The notes: generated by a model not told the origin, from the letters alone. Shown: positions 1 through 9,312, counted from the first letter of the stretch. The stretch is 64,000 bases of DNA from CATQHL01 sp965242895 (GCA_965242895.1 OZ251507.1:310001-374000); one strand, 5' to 3'. Made by a program: numbers and translations.

Positions 1-1242
1 GGTTCCCGTGTGATCCGAAGGGGCGATGATGCTCAGCAAGAGATAAGGCTCGGCGATACTCTTCACCTCCCCCGCCGGGGGCATCATGCTGGGGTTTTCT
101 ACGGATAGTTCCTCCCCGGCGAGGGTCGTGACTAAATACTCCACGGAAGGCGTGGTGGCGATTATGTCTAGGTCGAATTCTCTCTCAAGACGCTGGATGA
201 TGATCTCCATGTGCAGCAATCCCAGAAAACCGCATCGGTATCCGAAGCCCAGCGCAGTCGACACTTCAGGCACGTAGCTGAAACTGGAATCGTTCAGTCT
301 CAGCCGATCCAGCGCCTCCCGAACGTTCAGGTACTCCTCGCCGTCGGTGGGATAAAGCCCGCAGAAAACCATGGGCTTCGGCTCCTGGTATCCCTCTAGA
401 GGTTCGAAGGCAGGGGCGGCGGCGTCTGTGACCGTCTCCCCCGAACGCGCTTCGGCTGTGTTCTTCACACCCATGATCAGATACCCCACTTCGCCTGGAC
501 ATAGGGAATCCACAGATTCAGCACCCGGGGTGCGAACGCCTAACTCCTGAACTTCGTAACTGCTGCGGGCGTGCATAAGAAGGGCCGGCATCCCGGTACG
601 CAGCCTGCCCTCGATGACGCGCACGGAACTGATCACCCCCCTGTACTGGTCGAAGTGGGAATCGAACACCAACGCCTGGAGAGCAGCATCAGGATCACCT
701 CCGGGTGCAGGCACGCGTTCCACCACGGTGTCAAGCAATTCGCGAACTCCTTCGCCCGTCTTGGCCGACACCTTGCATATCTCCTCGGCGGGTATTCCCA
801 ACACCTGTTCCACCTCGCGGCAGACTGCGTCAGGATCTGCTGCAGGCAGGTCGATTTTGTTCATTGCCACCACCATCTGCAGATCGGCCTCCAAGGCCGC
901 GTAACTGTTGGCCAGGGTCTGCGCCTCGATGCCCTGGGCCGCGTCTATGAGCAGTATCACGCCCTCACAGGCCGCTAGTGATCGCGAAACCTCGTAACCG
1001 AAATCTACGTGACCCGGCGTGTCGATCAGATTGATCATCCACGCTCCGTAAGACAGACGAACGCTCTGAAGCTTGATGGTTATACCGCGCTCGCGCTCGA
1101 GGTCCATCGAATCGAGATACTGAGCGCGCATGAGACGAGGGTCGACCGCCCCGCAGACCTCCAGAAAGCGGTCGGCAAGTGTGGATTTCCCGTGGTCGAT
1201 GTGGGCGATGATGGCCACGTTGCGAATGGAAGACTGTTTCAT
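1..1242 (-). CDS. lepA: Elongation factor 4 (LepA), 3' end cut by window edge
   Basis: Ribosome-dependent translational GTPase (EF4) that acts on stalled or mistranslocated ribosomes in the cytosol. The 414 codons visible (of about 600 in the family) show the GTPase motifs in order: HIDHGKST at residues 14-21, RGIT near 52-55, DTPGH at 74-78 and NKID at 128-131, followed by the LepA-typical stretch YRCGFLGLLHMEI. The ATG at 1242 gives MKQSSIRNVAIIAHIDHGKS, the expected N terminus. The gene runs off the left edge of the window in frame. It is divergent from rpsT, an arrangement common in actinobacteria. Confidence 0.96.
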   Translation of the reverse strand, partial: MKQSSIRNVAIIAHIDHGKSTLADRFLEVCGAVDPRLMRAQYLDSMDLERERGITIKLQSVRLSYGAWMINLIDTPGHVDFGYEVSRSLAACEGVILLIDAAQGIEAQTLANSYAALEADLQMVVAMNKIDLPAADPDAVCREVEQVLGIPAEEICKVSAKTGEGVRELLDTVVERVPAPGGDPDAALQALVFDSHFDQYRGVISSVRVIEGRLRTGMPALLMHARSSYEVQELGVRTPGAESVDSLCPGEVGYLIMGVKNTAEARSGETVTDAAAPAFEPLEGYQEPKPMVFCGLYPTDGEEYLNVREALDRLRLNDSSFSYVPEVSTALGFGYRCGFLGLLHMEIIIQRLEREFDLDIIATTPSVEYLVTTLAGEELSVENPSMMPPAGEVKSIAEPYLLLSIIAPSDHTGT

Positions 1243-1362
1243 ACGGAATTAGGAGGTGCAGCCCGCCGTGCTGACCGAAAAGAACAAGATACCGAACGGA
1301 CTGAACGGTGCGCTGGCTCTGAGGCAGACCAGCGGCGTCTCACGGACGCAGCCCTGGGGTAG

Positions 1363-1372
1363 CATACGTATG
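1363..1372. promoter_or_regulatory. 10-bp palindrome in the lepA/rpsT divergent spacer
   Basis: CATACGTATG is a perfect palindrome about 75 bp upstream of rpsT. A 7-bp inverted repeat (GCAGACC at 1324-1330, GGTCTGC at 1375-1381) encloses it. The spacer 1243-1445 must hold promoters for both genes, but I see no convincing -35/-10 pair. A regulatory role is a guess. Confidence 0.2.
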
Positions 1373-1445
1373 TAGGTCTGCTGGCCCCGGCGCTCGGCGC
1401 CCGCAGCACCGGATCGCATACGCAACCAAACCTGAGGCTTTGAAA

Positions 1446-1718
1446 TTGGCCAACATTAAGAGCCAGATAAAGAGAAACCGGCAGAACGAAAAGCGCCGAC
1501 AGCGCAACCGTGCTGTCAATTCGGAAATGAGGACGCGCAGCACCTCCGCCACCCAGGCCGCCGAAGCAGGCGCGGAGAACACCGAAGAACTGCTGCGGCT
1601 GGCCATCAAGCGCATCGACACCGCCGCAGCCAAGGGAGTTCTTCACGGCAACACGGCGGCGCGCAAGAAATCGCGCCTTACCCGCCGCATCGCCCGCATA
1701 CAAGCCGGGAAGGAATGA
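1446..1718 (+). CDS. rpsT: 30S ribosomal protein S20
   Basis: Small-subunit ribosomal protein that binds 16S rRNA. The 90-residue product begins MANIKSQIKRNRQNEKRR and is rich in Lys/Arg, as S20 is. I chose the TTG at 1446 because it gives the canonical MANIKSQ start and has GAGG at 1434-1437 with 8 nt spacing. An in-frame TTG at 1440 would add two residues and sit too close to the GAGG. The gene is monocistronic, the only plus-strand gene between lepA and holA, and is followed at once by a hairpin. Confidence 0.95.
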   Translation: MANIKSQIKRNRQNEKRRQRNRAVNSEMRTRSTSATQAAEAGAENTEELLRLAIKRIDTAAAKGVLHGNTAARKKSRLTRRIARIQAGKE

Positions 1719-1721
1719 CTC

Positions 1722-1737
1722 GGAGGGGAGACCCTCC
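1722..1737. terminator. Hairpin between convergent rpsT and holA
   Basis: Perfect 6-bp stem GGAGGG/CCCTCC with a GAGA tetraloop, starting 3 nt after the rpsT stop. There is no T run, so it would be a weak or Rho-assisted terminator. It could serve both converging genes. Confidence 0.4.
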
Positions 1738-1773
1738 TCACCACCCTCAACACGCACTGCGCTGAGGACACGC

Positions 1774-2817
1774 CTAGCGATGCAGCTGAACAAGGCGCGC
1801 CACCAACACTTCCAAGACCACATTAGAAGGCATTCCACTCCTCCCGCGCAGGTCGAGGTCGGCGTCGGCCAGCAGTTCGTACACCCTGCGTATCTTCCAA
1901 CCGCCAACCCTTTTTGACGACTCCAAAGCCATCTTGGCGGGAAACGTCGATCCGCTCTTGGGCAGCGCACCGCTCTGTCGCAGCAGAACTGCGGCCTCCC
2001 CAGCGTTTCGAACGCTTGCCCCGTCCAACCGAATGATGCGCTCAAAATAACCAGACAAAGAGGCCATTATCTGCAGTGGGTGGCGGCTCCCCGACCCGAG
2101 AAGGCGCTCCAACTGGCCTTGCGACCTGCCGAAGTCGCCCTTTGAAATGGCGTCCGTGAGCCCCCATAGAGGAACCGAGCCAAACTCCCCGATGTAAGGG
2201 GCGACGTCCTCGGCGCTCAGGCGTGAGCCTTCCCCGTAAGCCCCGTGCAGAGCGTCCAGGATTCCCCAGACGCGGGTTCTGTCCTCCCCGAGTCGCTCCA
2301 CGAGAATCTCAAAGGCGCCCGAATCCAGCCTGACCTTTGCCAATCCGCACTGCTCCTTGAGCCACGCCCTGCCCGCCTTGCCATACGCCGCATCCGCAGC
2401 CATAATCAGTCCGCCGGCGGATTCCACTGCATTGGCAAGAGCTGCGGGAAGTCTTTCTAAGCCGCTCTGACCAACTGGTTTTTCCCATACCAGAAGGAGC
2501 TTCGTGGTCGGCATCGGATCCTTCAAGTAACTCAGCAGTGCTTCGAGGTCGGCGGGTTTGAAAATTCCCAACTCACGGGCGACGATCACTCGGTAGGGCG
2601 TAAACATCGGAGGCGTCATGCACGCTTCGACGACGCCAACGATGGACGCTGCAGCGCCCTCTGCGACGTATTCGTCCGCGGAAAACCGCGTTAGGGCCAA
2701 GTTTGCGTCCTGCTTTCCCAAGAGTTTCCCTTGGACTTCGCTCACGAGATGTGAAACCGCCGAAGGGTCGCGCCCCCAGAGGAGCAGTAGTGAGACTTGA
2801 GGAGCGGAGGCGTTCAT
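1774..2817 (-). CDS. holA: DNA polymerase III subunit delta
   Basis: Clamp-loader delta subunit, which opens the beta sliding clamp. The 347-residue length fits the family. Recognisable stretches are an N-terminal AAA+-like fold (VSLLLLWGRDPSAV), PPMFTPYRVIVARELGIFK, LLLVWEKP near 105-112 and the C-terminal helical collar domain (GSRHPLQIMASLSGYFERI). HolA is sequence-divergent, so the call rests on these stretches plus context: convergent with rpsT and downstream of comEA/comEC. The ATG at 2817 overlaps the stop of the upstream folP-like gene as ATGA (2814-2817), implying translational coupling. Confidence 0.9.
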   Translation of the reverse strand: MNASAPQVSLLLLWGRDPSAVSHLVSEVQGKLLGKQDANLALTRFSADEYVAEGAAASIVGVVEACMTPPMFTPYRVIVARELGIFKPADLEALLSYLKDPMPTTKLLLVWEKPVGQSGLERLPAALANAVESAGGLIMAADAAYGKAGRAWLKEQCGLAKVRLDSGAFEILVERLGEDRTRVWGILDALHGAYGEGSRLSAEDVAPYIGEFGSVPLWGLTDAISKGDFGRSQGQLERLLGSGSRHPLQIMASLSGYFERIIRLDGASVRNAGEAAVLLRQSGALPKSGSTFPAKMALESSKRVGGWKIRRVYELLADADLDLRGRSGMPSNVVLEVLVARLVQLHR

Positions 2818-3872
2818 AGTCTGCTCATCCGCTCAGGATGCTCAGGCCGCTCCGCCCGCTCCTTGCGGCGGGTTTCGGCGCTTGCAGCAGCCGTCGCGCT
2901 CTCCAGCGGCTCATCGCCGCCGAACAAATCCCCTCGGCGGCGCTTCAACACACACGCAATCGCCGCCATGCGGCGGGTACGGCAAACGTCGTGGGCTCGA
3001 ATCACCGCACAGCCCCCCAGCGCCCCTAGAAAGTGCGCTGCAGCGGTCGCATCACTCAGATCGCCGACCTTCCTGCCGCAGAGCCTGCCCAGGAATCCCT
3101 TATTAGACGCCGACATCAGCACGGGGTATGCCGTGTCTGCTGAGCCTGCGCCTGCAGGGTCTGCCGTGTCTGCCGGCCACTTGCCCTTCCTCAACAACTC
3201 AGTCGACATCTCCGGCGTCTTGCCGAGGTCGAGTCCGACGTCGAGCAGTATCTGCGAACTCTCCAGCCCCGCAGTCTCCGCCCAACCCGCTCGCTCAAGC
3301 AAGTAACTGCGAACCTCGCTGAACAGGTCTCCGTAACTCGGGTTGGGATCGGCCAAGCGGGGGGCCAGTCTCACGTGGCAGGCAACCACGCTTGCGCCGG
3401 CGGCGGCAGCCGCCTCAAGGTAATCTGGGTCGGCAAACCCGCTGATGTCGTTGCCCAGAACGGCTCCTGACGCATAGGCAGCCTCCGCCACCGACGCCCT
3501 CCAGGTATCCACCGAGAGCGGGATGTCGAACCGTTCGGCCAGAGCTTCGATGGCTGGCAGCACCCGTGACGCCTCTTCGTCGGCCGAGATCTCCTCGCCG
3601 GGGGCAGCCCTGACGCCGCCCACGTCTAGGATGTCGGCTCCTTCCGCCGCCAATTCCTCTGCCTTGCGAAGAAAATCGTCGAAGCGCCAGTATGCGCCGG
3701 CGTCGTAGAAGGAGTCCGTGGTGCGGTTCAAAATACCCATCACCAAGCAGCCTTCGGAGACGTCGTAGCGGCGCTCACCCAGTCGCAGTATCACGTCCCA
3801 GAAACTACTAGCTGATGCTCCCCCGACCCACCAAAAGCCCCTTGACCTGCCCTTATTCAGCACCCGACCCAC
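2814..3872 (-). CDS. Dihydropteroate synthase-like protein (FolP family, divergent)
   Basis: TIM-barrel protein of the dihydropteroate synthase family, which joins p-aminobenzoate to the pterin pyrophosphate in folate synthesis. It shows VMGILNRTTDSFYDAG near 44-59, GADILDVGG, LSVDTWRASVAEAA, GNDISGF, SASNKGFLGR and VIRAHDV. Two points are odd. The loop that is usually STRPG reads VRAAPG, and there is a low-complexity ADTADPAGAGSADTAYP insert before the SASNK strand. The last 40 residues are charged and repetitive. The gene sits between comEC (20-nt overlap) and holA (ATGA overlap), outside any folate operon. It may be a paralogue with altered activity. The GTG at 3872 is the longest start; GTGs at codons 4 and 27 are alternatives. 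Confidence 0.8.
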   Translation of the reverse strand: MGRVLNKGRSRGFWWVGGASASSFWDVILRLGERRYDVSEGCLVMGILNRTTDSFYDAGAYWRFDDFLRKAEELAAEGADILDVGGVRAAPGEEISADEEASRVLPAIEALAERFDIPLSVDTWRASVAEAAYASGAVLGNDISGFADPDYLEAAAAAGASVVACHVRLAPRLADPNPSYGDLFSEVRSYLLERAGWAETAGLESSQILLDVGLDLGKTPEMSTELLRKGKWPADTADPAGAGSADTAYPVLMSASNKGFLGRLCGRKVGDLSDATAAAHFLGALGGCAVIRAHDVCRTRRMAAIACVLKRRRGDLFGGDEPLESATAAASAETRRKERAERPEHPERMSRL

Positions 3873-5649
3873 TCTGAATGCTTGCCCGACTGCTCACTGC
3901 CACCTCCAGACGCGGCTCGTTTTCTGCAGCGTAGACCTCCAGAGCACCCACGTGGATCAGGCTGTCGCGGGGCGGGACGACTGAAGCGGGGATTTTGTTG
4001 TCGACGGGAGCCCACACCACAGCAGACTTGTACCGCTCCTTCAGGTCGGCTACAGCGCGAGCCGATTTCACGCCCCCCGACCGGGCGGCTATCAAGTCAA
4101 CTCGACGAACGCCTGCGGAGCGGATGTCCGCTAGCAGCCGCTCGGAGTTCTCGCTTGACCCCAACACCAGAACAGTCGCACCGCCTCCGCTCCACAACGT
4201 GGACTCCCACCCCACCTCCGTCTTAAGATCGGGCGGCGAAGAGCGCTCTGCCACTGCGGGGATTATCAGCACGACCGCAACCAGGGCCCAGGCCGAAATC
4301 ACAAGGAAGCGGCGGCGCAGGAGCAGCACCACGCAACCGAGCGTCACCCCCAGGACGGCGATGTGTACCGCTCCCAACTCTCCCATCTGAAGTTGCGTCA
4401 TGGCCTCGGCCACGCTGCTAACCCACCAGATGAGCGCCCGCGTGGGCCAATGCAGCACACCCGCAAACGACCCGCCCACCAAGCCGGCCAGGAAACCGCC
4501 CGTTATGCCCCAGAGCATCACCGGAGCAGACGCCGGAGCGGCCAGCAGGTTGGCAGGGAGCGCAGCGACAGGGACGCCGCCGAAGGTGGCTATCAGAAGC
4601 GGGGAAACGGCTAACTGTGCTGCCACTGTCACTGCCAGGGCGGATGCCAGGAGCCGCGGGCCGGGCACGCGGTCGGACACGCGGCTGCTCCAGAACAGGA
4701 TGCCCAGCGAAGCCGCCACGGAGAGACGAAACGCCAGGGAGTGAACCAGGAGCGGATCCCACAACACCAATGCGGTCACCGCCAGCGCCAGGTTTCTCCG
4801 CCCAGTCGACTCCCGCCCCAGCATGCCCGCAGTGGCCGCCATGGCCGCCATGACGGTGGCGCGCATCACAGACGGCTCAAAGCGAGTGACGGTTGCGAAA
4901 ATCAACAGCACGCCCAGCACGACCACCCATCGCACCCGCAACCCCAGGCGGCGCAGGAACGGGCGGCACAACAGGAGCACAAACGCCACGTTCTGCCCGG
5001 AGACCGCCAGCAGATGCGTCAAGCCCGCCGCCCGGAAGTCGTCGGCTGTGACCGGGGACTGGGCGCGGTCGTCTCCGTAAACCATGCCGGTAAAGAGCGC
5101 CCGCTCGTCTCTGCCCATGGACTCCGCTCCCCGCTCCAGGGTGGCTCGTATCTTGTTGGCGAGTCGGTAATGCGTAGGCGACCCCGTAACGGCGCTCACC
5201 CCGGAGACGCTCAAGCGTCCGATCACGCCATCTCTCCTCAGCCAATCGCGGCTTTCAGGCAGTTCAGACAAGCGCCCTGTGACCAGAACAGACTCCCCCG
5301 CCAGCCGGCGGGACAGACGTCCTCCAGCCGCTCCCCAACCCCAGACCTCCAGGCGGCCATGCTCCGAATCGGCTACGAAACGGGTGCCCGGATTGAGGTA
5401 TTCAGGGTCGCTGACTAGCCGAATCTCGCCTTCAAAGGCTCCCTCCTCGACGTCGCTAGCGGCAGCCGTCCCCGCAGCAGCCGAGAGAAAAGAGGCCAGA
5501 ACGCCCACCCCTGCGCACACCAGCAGAGGGCGCCGCAGCGCCAGGGCAAGGAGCAGCAGCCCCGCCGCTGCCAACCGCGGGCCGGCTGCCGGCAGCAACG
5601 CACCGGCCAGGGAGCAGCCGGCCATGACATACGACCAGCGGTCGGACAT
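3853..5649 (-). CDS. comEC: ComEC/Rec2 DNA-uptake channel
   Basis: Polytopic membrane protein that carries one strand of transforming DNA across the cytoplasmic membrane. The 598 residues contain an N-terminal hydrophobic pair, an OB-like periplasmic segment (about 70-160) and the competence domain with the hallmark HLLAVSGQNVAFVLLL at about 212-227, followed by about seven membrane spans. The C terminus (about 480-580) aligns in outline with the usual metallo-beta-lactamase domain (DLIAARSGGVKS), but the metal-binding THxDxDH motif is absent. ATG at 5649. Downstream of comEA by 17 nt and overlapping the folP-like gene by 20 nt, so comEA-comEC-folP-like-holA is probably one transcript. Confidence 0.93.
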   Translation of the reverse strand: MSDRWSYVMAGCSLAGALLPAAGPRLAAAGLLLLALALRRPLLVCAGVGVLASFLSAAAGTAAASDVEEGAFEGEIRLVSDPEYLNPGTRFVADSEHGRLEVWGWGAAGGRLSRRLAGESVLVTGRLSELPESRDWLRRDGVIGRLSVSGVSAVTGSPTHYRLANKIRATLERGAESMGRDERALFTGMVYGDDRAQSPVTADDFRAAGLTHLLAVSGQNVAFVLLLCRPFLRRLGLRVRWVVVLGVLLIFATVTRFEPSVMRATVMAAMAATAGMLGRESTGRRNLALAVTALVLWDPLLVHSLAFRLSVAASLGILFWSSRVSDRVPGPRLLASALAVTVAAQLAVSPLLIATFGGVPVAALPANLLAAPASAPVMLWGITGGFLAGLVGGSFAGVLHWPTRALIWWVSSVAEAMTQLQMGELGAVHIAVLGVTLGCVVLLLRRRFLVISAWALVAVVLIIPAVAERSSPPDLKTEVGWESTLWSGGGATVLVLGSSENSERLLADIRSAGVRRVDLIAARSGGVKSARAVADLKERYKSAVVWAPVDNKIPASVVPPRDSLIHVGALEVYAAENEPRLEVAVSSRASIQSGSGAE

Positions 5650-5666
5650 GGGCTAGTCGGTCACGC

Positions 5667-6443
5667 TCACGAACTCACGCTCACGTGCGGGCGGAGTTGC
5701 TCCAACTTGGCAGGGCCGATTCCGCTGACCTTCAGCAGACCTTCCACTGAGTCGTAGGGGCCGTTGTTCTTCCGGTGCTCCTCGATGGCCGCCGCGATGA
5801 CCGGCCCCACGCCAGGCAGATCCTGCAGAGCCGACGCCGCCGCGGTGTTGATGTCGAGGGGGCCGCTCGTCTCAGGGTCGGCTTCCGCTCCAGATCCGAC
5901 GGTCAGGGACGGAGGATCCTTGCCAACGAACGGGAAGAAGATCTGCGAGCCGTCGCTCAGCAGGGAAGCAAGATTCACCCTCCCCAGATCGGCGTTGGGC
6001 GCCACCCCTCCTGCAGCGAACAGGAGATCCACCACTCGAGCCCCCCCTGCGAAGCGGTACACACCGGGATTTTGCACCGCTCCGGCAGCGTGCACGAACA
6101 TCTCCTCCCCCGCCTCCTCCCCCACCGAGGGCGACGAGGGCGCCGGTCGCAAGGTGGTTAGTGAGGGCGGCTCAACCGGCAGCGCCCTCGGCACGACGGG
6201 GGGCGCAGGTTCCGGTCTGAGCAAGAAATAAGCCCCCGCCGCCAGCAGGACCAGAACGGCTGCAGCACCGAGAAGCCGACCCTTGGACGACCGCAAGATG
6301 TTCACCCGATCTACCAGGGCAGTCTGCAGCCATTCCTTCGAGCCAAGTTCCCCGCGGTTCTCAGGGTCTCCGCGCCCTAGATCAAAGCCAATCCCGTCCC
6401 TCGGTAATCCCTCCTCCCCCACGACCTGAGTGTCTCCTCCCAC
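5667..6443 (-). CDS. comEA: ComEA-type competence DNA receptor
   Basis: Membrane-anchored double-stranded-DNA receptor for natural transformation. A single transmembrane helix lies at about 57-74 (LLGAAAVLVLLAAGAYFLL). It is followed by a proline-rich linker, an SLBB domain (FVHAAGAVQNPGVYRFAGGARVVDLL in outline, about 112-170) and a C-terminal helix-hairpin-helix pair (DINTAAASALQDLPGVGP and LLKVSGIGPAKLEQL). The GTG at 6443 gives 258 residues. A second GTG at 6422, 11 nt after GGAGGAG, is an equally good start. An AT-rich promoter-like patch lies just upstream. Confidence 0.92.
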   Translation of the reverse strand: MGGDTQVVGEEGLPRDGIGFDLGRGDPENRGELGSKEWLQTALVDRVNILRSSKGRLLGAAAVLVLLAAGAYFLLRPEPAPPVVPRALPVEPPSLTTLRPAPSSPSVGEEAGEEMFVHAAGAVQNPGVYRFAGGARVVDLLFAAGGVAPNADLGRVNLASLLSDGSQIFFPFVGKDPPSLTVGSGAEADPETSGPLDINTAAASALQDLPGVGPVIAAAIEEHRKNNGPYDSVEGLLKVSGIGPAKLEQLRPHVSVSS

Positions 6444-6499
6444 GGTTGCTAGCGCCGCCTGAAATCGGGGAACAGGCCGCTCGTCCTTCGGGGAAGCAG

Positions 6500-6560
6500 T
6501 AACTATTATATGATATTTAAATCATTCTTAATCTATTTTATATCAAAATGGCAGTAAAAA
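6500..6560 (-). promoter_or_regulatory. AT-rich promoter region upstream of comEA
   Basis: A 60-bp block of very AT-rich DNA in otherwise GC-rich sequence, between the polA stop and comEA. On the minus strand it carries a perfect TATAAT (6505-6510 on the plus strand as ATTATA), about 60 nt before the comEA start. ATGAT/ATCAT arms flank a 6-nt centre just upstream of it. No good -35 lies at 17 nt spacing. It probably drives the competence operon, and the inverted repeat could be an operator. Confidence 0.5.
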
Positions 6561-6564
6561 GTCC

Positions 6565-9312
6565 TTAATTCTTAGCTTCAAGCCATGTCCGTCCGAATGA
6601 CATGTCCACGTCCAGCGGCACATCCAACTGACGAGCTCCGGACATCTCCTTATGCACCAAAGAGCCCGCCTCTTCCCGCTCTTTGAGCGGGACTTCCAGA
6701 ATCACCTCGTCATGCACCTGCAAGATGATCCGACTTGCCAACCCTTCGACCTCAAGCGATCTGTCCAGGTTCACCAGGGCAACCTTGAAGATGTCGGCCG
6801 CCAGCCCCTGAATCCCTGCGTTCATAGCCTGGCGCTCAGCGGCTTGTCGTATGCGGACGTTTTCAGAACGCAGTTCGGGTATAGGCCTTCGCCGACCAAA
6901 AAGGGTTTCCGTGTAACCCCTCTCTCTAGCTTCGTCCACCGAGTCCCCCATGTACTGCCTGACTCCTGGGAACGCCTCGAAGTAGGAGTTGAGAATCTCC
7001 TGCGCTTCCTCAGTGGGAATGTGCAGCCTCTCCGACAAGCCGTACGCCTCCATGCCGTAGGAGAGTCCGTAAGCAACCATCTTGGCGACGTTGCGCTGCT
7101 CGTAGGTGACTTCTTCGGGGTCCGCCCCAAAGACCTGTGCTGCGGTGGAGCGGTGAACGTCCTCCCCTGCCCTGAAAGCCTGGATCAGGCCTGGGTCGCC
7201 AGACAGGTGGGCAATGCAGCGCAGCTCGATCTGGTTGTAGTCGGCCACTAGAAATTCACTGCCCTCCTCCGCTACAAAGACGTTGCGGAAAGCCTTTCCG
7301 GTTTCGGTGCGGACGGGGATGTTGTGCAGGTTGGGGGCGTCTGAACTGAGCCGTCCGGTACGCGCCACCGTCTGGTTGAAGGTGGCGTGGATTCGCCCAG
7401 TGCGGGGGTTCACCTCTTTCTGAAGACCATGGCCGTAGGTGGAGCAGAGCTTCCTGACCTCCCGATAATCCAGAAGATAACCCACTACAGGGTGCTCGCC
7501 GCGCAGTTTTTCCAGTTCACGGGCGGCGGTGGAGAACGCCCCCGTCTTGGTCTTCTTCTGGGGAGTCAAGCCCAATTTTTGGAACAAGACCTTGCCTAGT
7601 TGCTTGGGAGAGTCGAGATTCAGCTTCTCCTCGCCGGCTTCGGCCAGAACCTGTTTGCGCAGCTCTTCGACTCTCTCCTCAAGGCGGCTGGTGAGAACCT
7701 GCAGCTCTTCTAGGTCGACCCGGATCCCCCTGTGCTCCATGCGCGCCAGAACCCGAACCAGAGGTATCTCAATCTGGTCGTGAAGCTTTTCACCGCCCGC
7801 CTCAGCAAGAGCCTTCCGCATTGGGGCGGCTAGGCGGGCGGCGGCCAAGGCCTGGGCGGCGGCTTCGCGCTCTCGGCGGCTCTCCTCTTCCGGAGATTTT
7901 GGGGATTCCGAGGATTCCGGGGATTCCGAAGAACCCATCCCCCCCAGCGAAAGTTGCTCTCCCCCCTCGGGGGCTTCCCCGCTAGCCGACTCTGAAAGCA
8001 AATGAAACCCCGTCTGACGTTCAAGCAACTCCCCGACGGAAAGGTGCCGACCCGCCGGGTTGAGCAGGTAGGCGGCGATGGCCGTGTCCATACTCAGGCT
8101 CTTCACGTCCACCCCCTTGGACAGCAAGAAGCGCATTATCTCCTTGGAATCGTGCGCCACCAAAGGAGGGATGTCCCCCCCCGTGAGAGCACCGAAAGCC
8201 GCAAGCACCTCATCGTCGGTGAGATGCTCGGCTGGCAGCCACATCACCTCCTCGCTCTCCGATCCGGCAAGAGCCAGACCGAGCACCGAGGCGGGATCGT
8301 CGGGTGAGCACCTCGAGATGCTCACCCCCACCGGTCCTTCGAGACGGGCAACGTCTCCCAGCATCTTTGCGGCCTCCGCCGGCCCGGACGGACGGCGCAG
8401 AGTTGGGATCAAGGGCTCAGAGACGGGAACGGAACCGGACTCCATGTCCAGCACCTCGCTCAAGGAAACCAGAAGTTTGTTGAACTCCAAGAACTCGAAC
8501 ACCTTGATCAGTTCCTCCCGGTCGTGCTCAAAGGTGAGGTCGTCGACGGAAACCCAAAGTTCCACGTCTCGACGCAGTTTCATCATCTCCAGGTTGAGGC
8601 GCACTCGTCCCTCAGCATCGGCAAGCGCCTGGCTGCGGCCCGGAGGGTGCGCTGTGAGATCGGCGTAGACGCCGTCGACGCCGCCAAAGTCGTTCACGAG
8701 TCTGGCCGCAGTCTTCTCCCCCACCTTGGGGACGCCCGGGAGGTTGTCGGAGTCGTCCCCCCGAAGGGCGGCGAACTGCACGTAGTCGGCAGGTCTCACG
8801 CCGGTTCGCTCCAGGATGCCCGCCTCGTCGTAGAGAACCTGATTAGACACGCCCTGCCGGGTAAAGAGGACGGAGATGAAGGGATCCTCCACCAGTTGGA
8901 AGACGTCGCGGTCTCCAGTAACGATGACAGCCTTAAGCCCGCTGTCTCTCGCCTGGGTGGAGAGGGTGGCCAGAACGTCGTCGGCCTCCACGCCTGGGAC
9001 TTCCAGGACAGACACTCCTAAGACCGAGAGCACCTCCTTGATCAGCCCGAGTTGGGAGACGAACACGCTCGGAGGCTTGCTCCGAGTCGCCTTGTAGTCT
9101 CCATCGAGTTTGTGGCGGAACGTCCGCTCGGGAAGGTCGAACGCCACGGCCATCCGTTCGGGGTTGTGGTCGCGCAGCAGGTTGATGAGCATGTTCGTGA
9201 AGCCGTAGACGGCGTTGGTGACCTGCCCCGAGGACGTGGACATTGCCTCGGGAACCGCATAAAAGGCCCGGTACGCCAAGGAGTGGCCGTCTATCAAGAG
9301 CAGATCGGTCAA
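6565..9312 (-). CDS. polA: DNA polymerase I
   Basis: Repair and Okazaki-fragment polymerase. The 915 residues hold an N-terminal 5' nuclease (LLIDGHSLAYRAFYA, then GDDSDNLPGVPKVGEKTA), a central 3'-5' exonuclease fold lacking the acidic metal ligands (GVSISRCS at the DxE site), and a C-terminal polymerase with ADYNQIELR, the O-helix RNVAKMVAYGLSYGM and QVHDEV at about 865. Proofreading is therefore probably absent. Tyr748 occupies the E. coli Phe762 site, the residue associated with poor ddNTP discrimination. A Ser/Pro/Glu repeat linker (ESPESSESPKSPEEE) precedes the polymerase domain. The start is TTG at 9312, with GGAGG 7 nt upstream. Confidence 0.97.
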   Translation of the reverse strand: MTDLLLIDGHSLAYRAFYAVPEAMSTSSGQVTNAVYGFTNMLINLLRDHNPERMAVAFDLPERTFRHKLDGDYKATRSKPPSVFVSQLGLIKEVLSVLGVSVLEVPGVEADDVLATLSTQARDSGLKAVIVTGDRDVFQLVEDPFISVLFTRQGVSNQVLYDEAGILERTGVRPADYVQFAALRGDDSDNLPGVPKVGEKTAARLVNDFGGVDGVYADLTAHPPGRSQALADAEGRVRLNLEMMKLRRDVELWVSVDDLTFEHDREELIKVFEFLEFNKLLVSLSEVLDMESGSVPVSEPLIPTLRRPSGPAEAAKMLGDVARLEGPVGVSISRCSPDDPASVLGLALAGSESEEVMWLPAEHLTDDEVLAAFGALTGGDIPPLVAHDSKEIMRFLLSKGVDVKSLSMDTAIAAYLLNPAGRHLSVGELLERQTGFHLLSESASGEAPEGGEQLSLGGMGSSESPESSESPKSPEEESRREREAAAQALAAARLAAPMRKALAEAGGEKLHDQIEIPLVRVLARMEHRGIRVDLEELQVLTSRLEERVEELRKQVLAEAGEEKLNLDSPKQLGKVLFQKLGLTPQKKTKTGAFSTAARELEKLRGEHPVVGYLLDYREVRKLCSTYGHGLQKEVNPRTGRIHATFNQTVARTGRLSSDAPNLHNIPVRTETGKAFRNVFVAEEGSEFLVADYNQIELRCIAHLSGDPGLIQAFRAGEDVHRSTAAQVFGADPEEVTYEQRNVAKMVAYGLSYGMEAYGLSERLHIPTEEAQEILNSYFEAFPGVRQYMGDSVDEARERGYTETLFGRRRPIPELRSENVRIRQAAERQAMNAGIQGLAADIFKVALVNLDRSLEVEGLASRIILQVHDEVILEVPLKEREEAGSLVHKEMSGARQLDVPLDVDMSFGRTWLEAKN

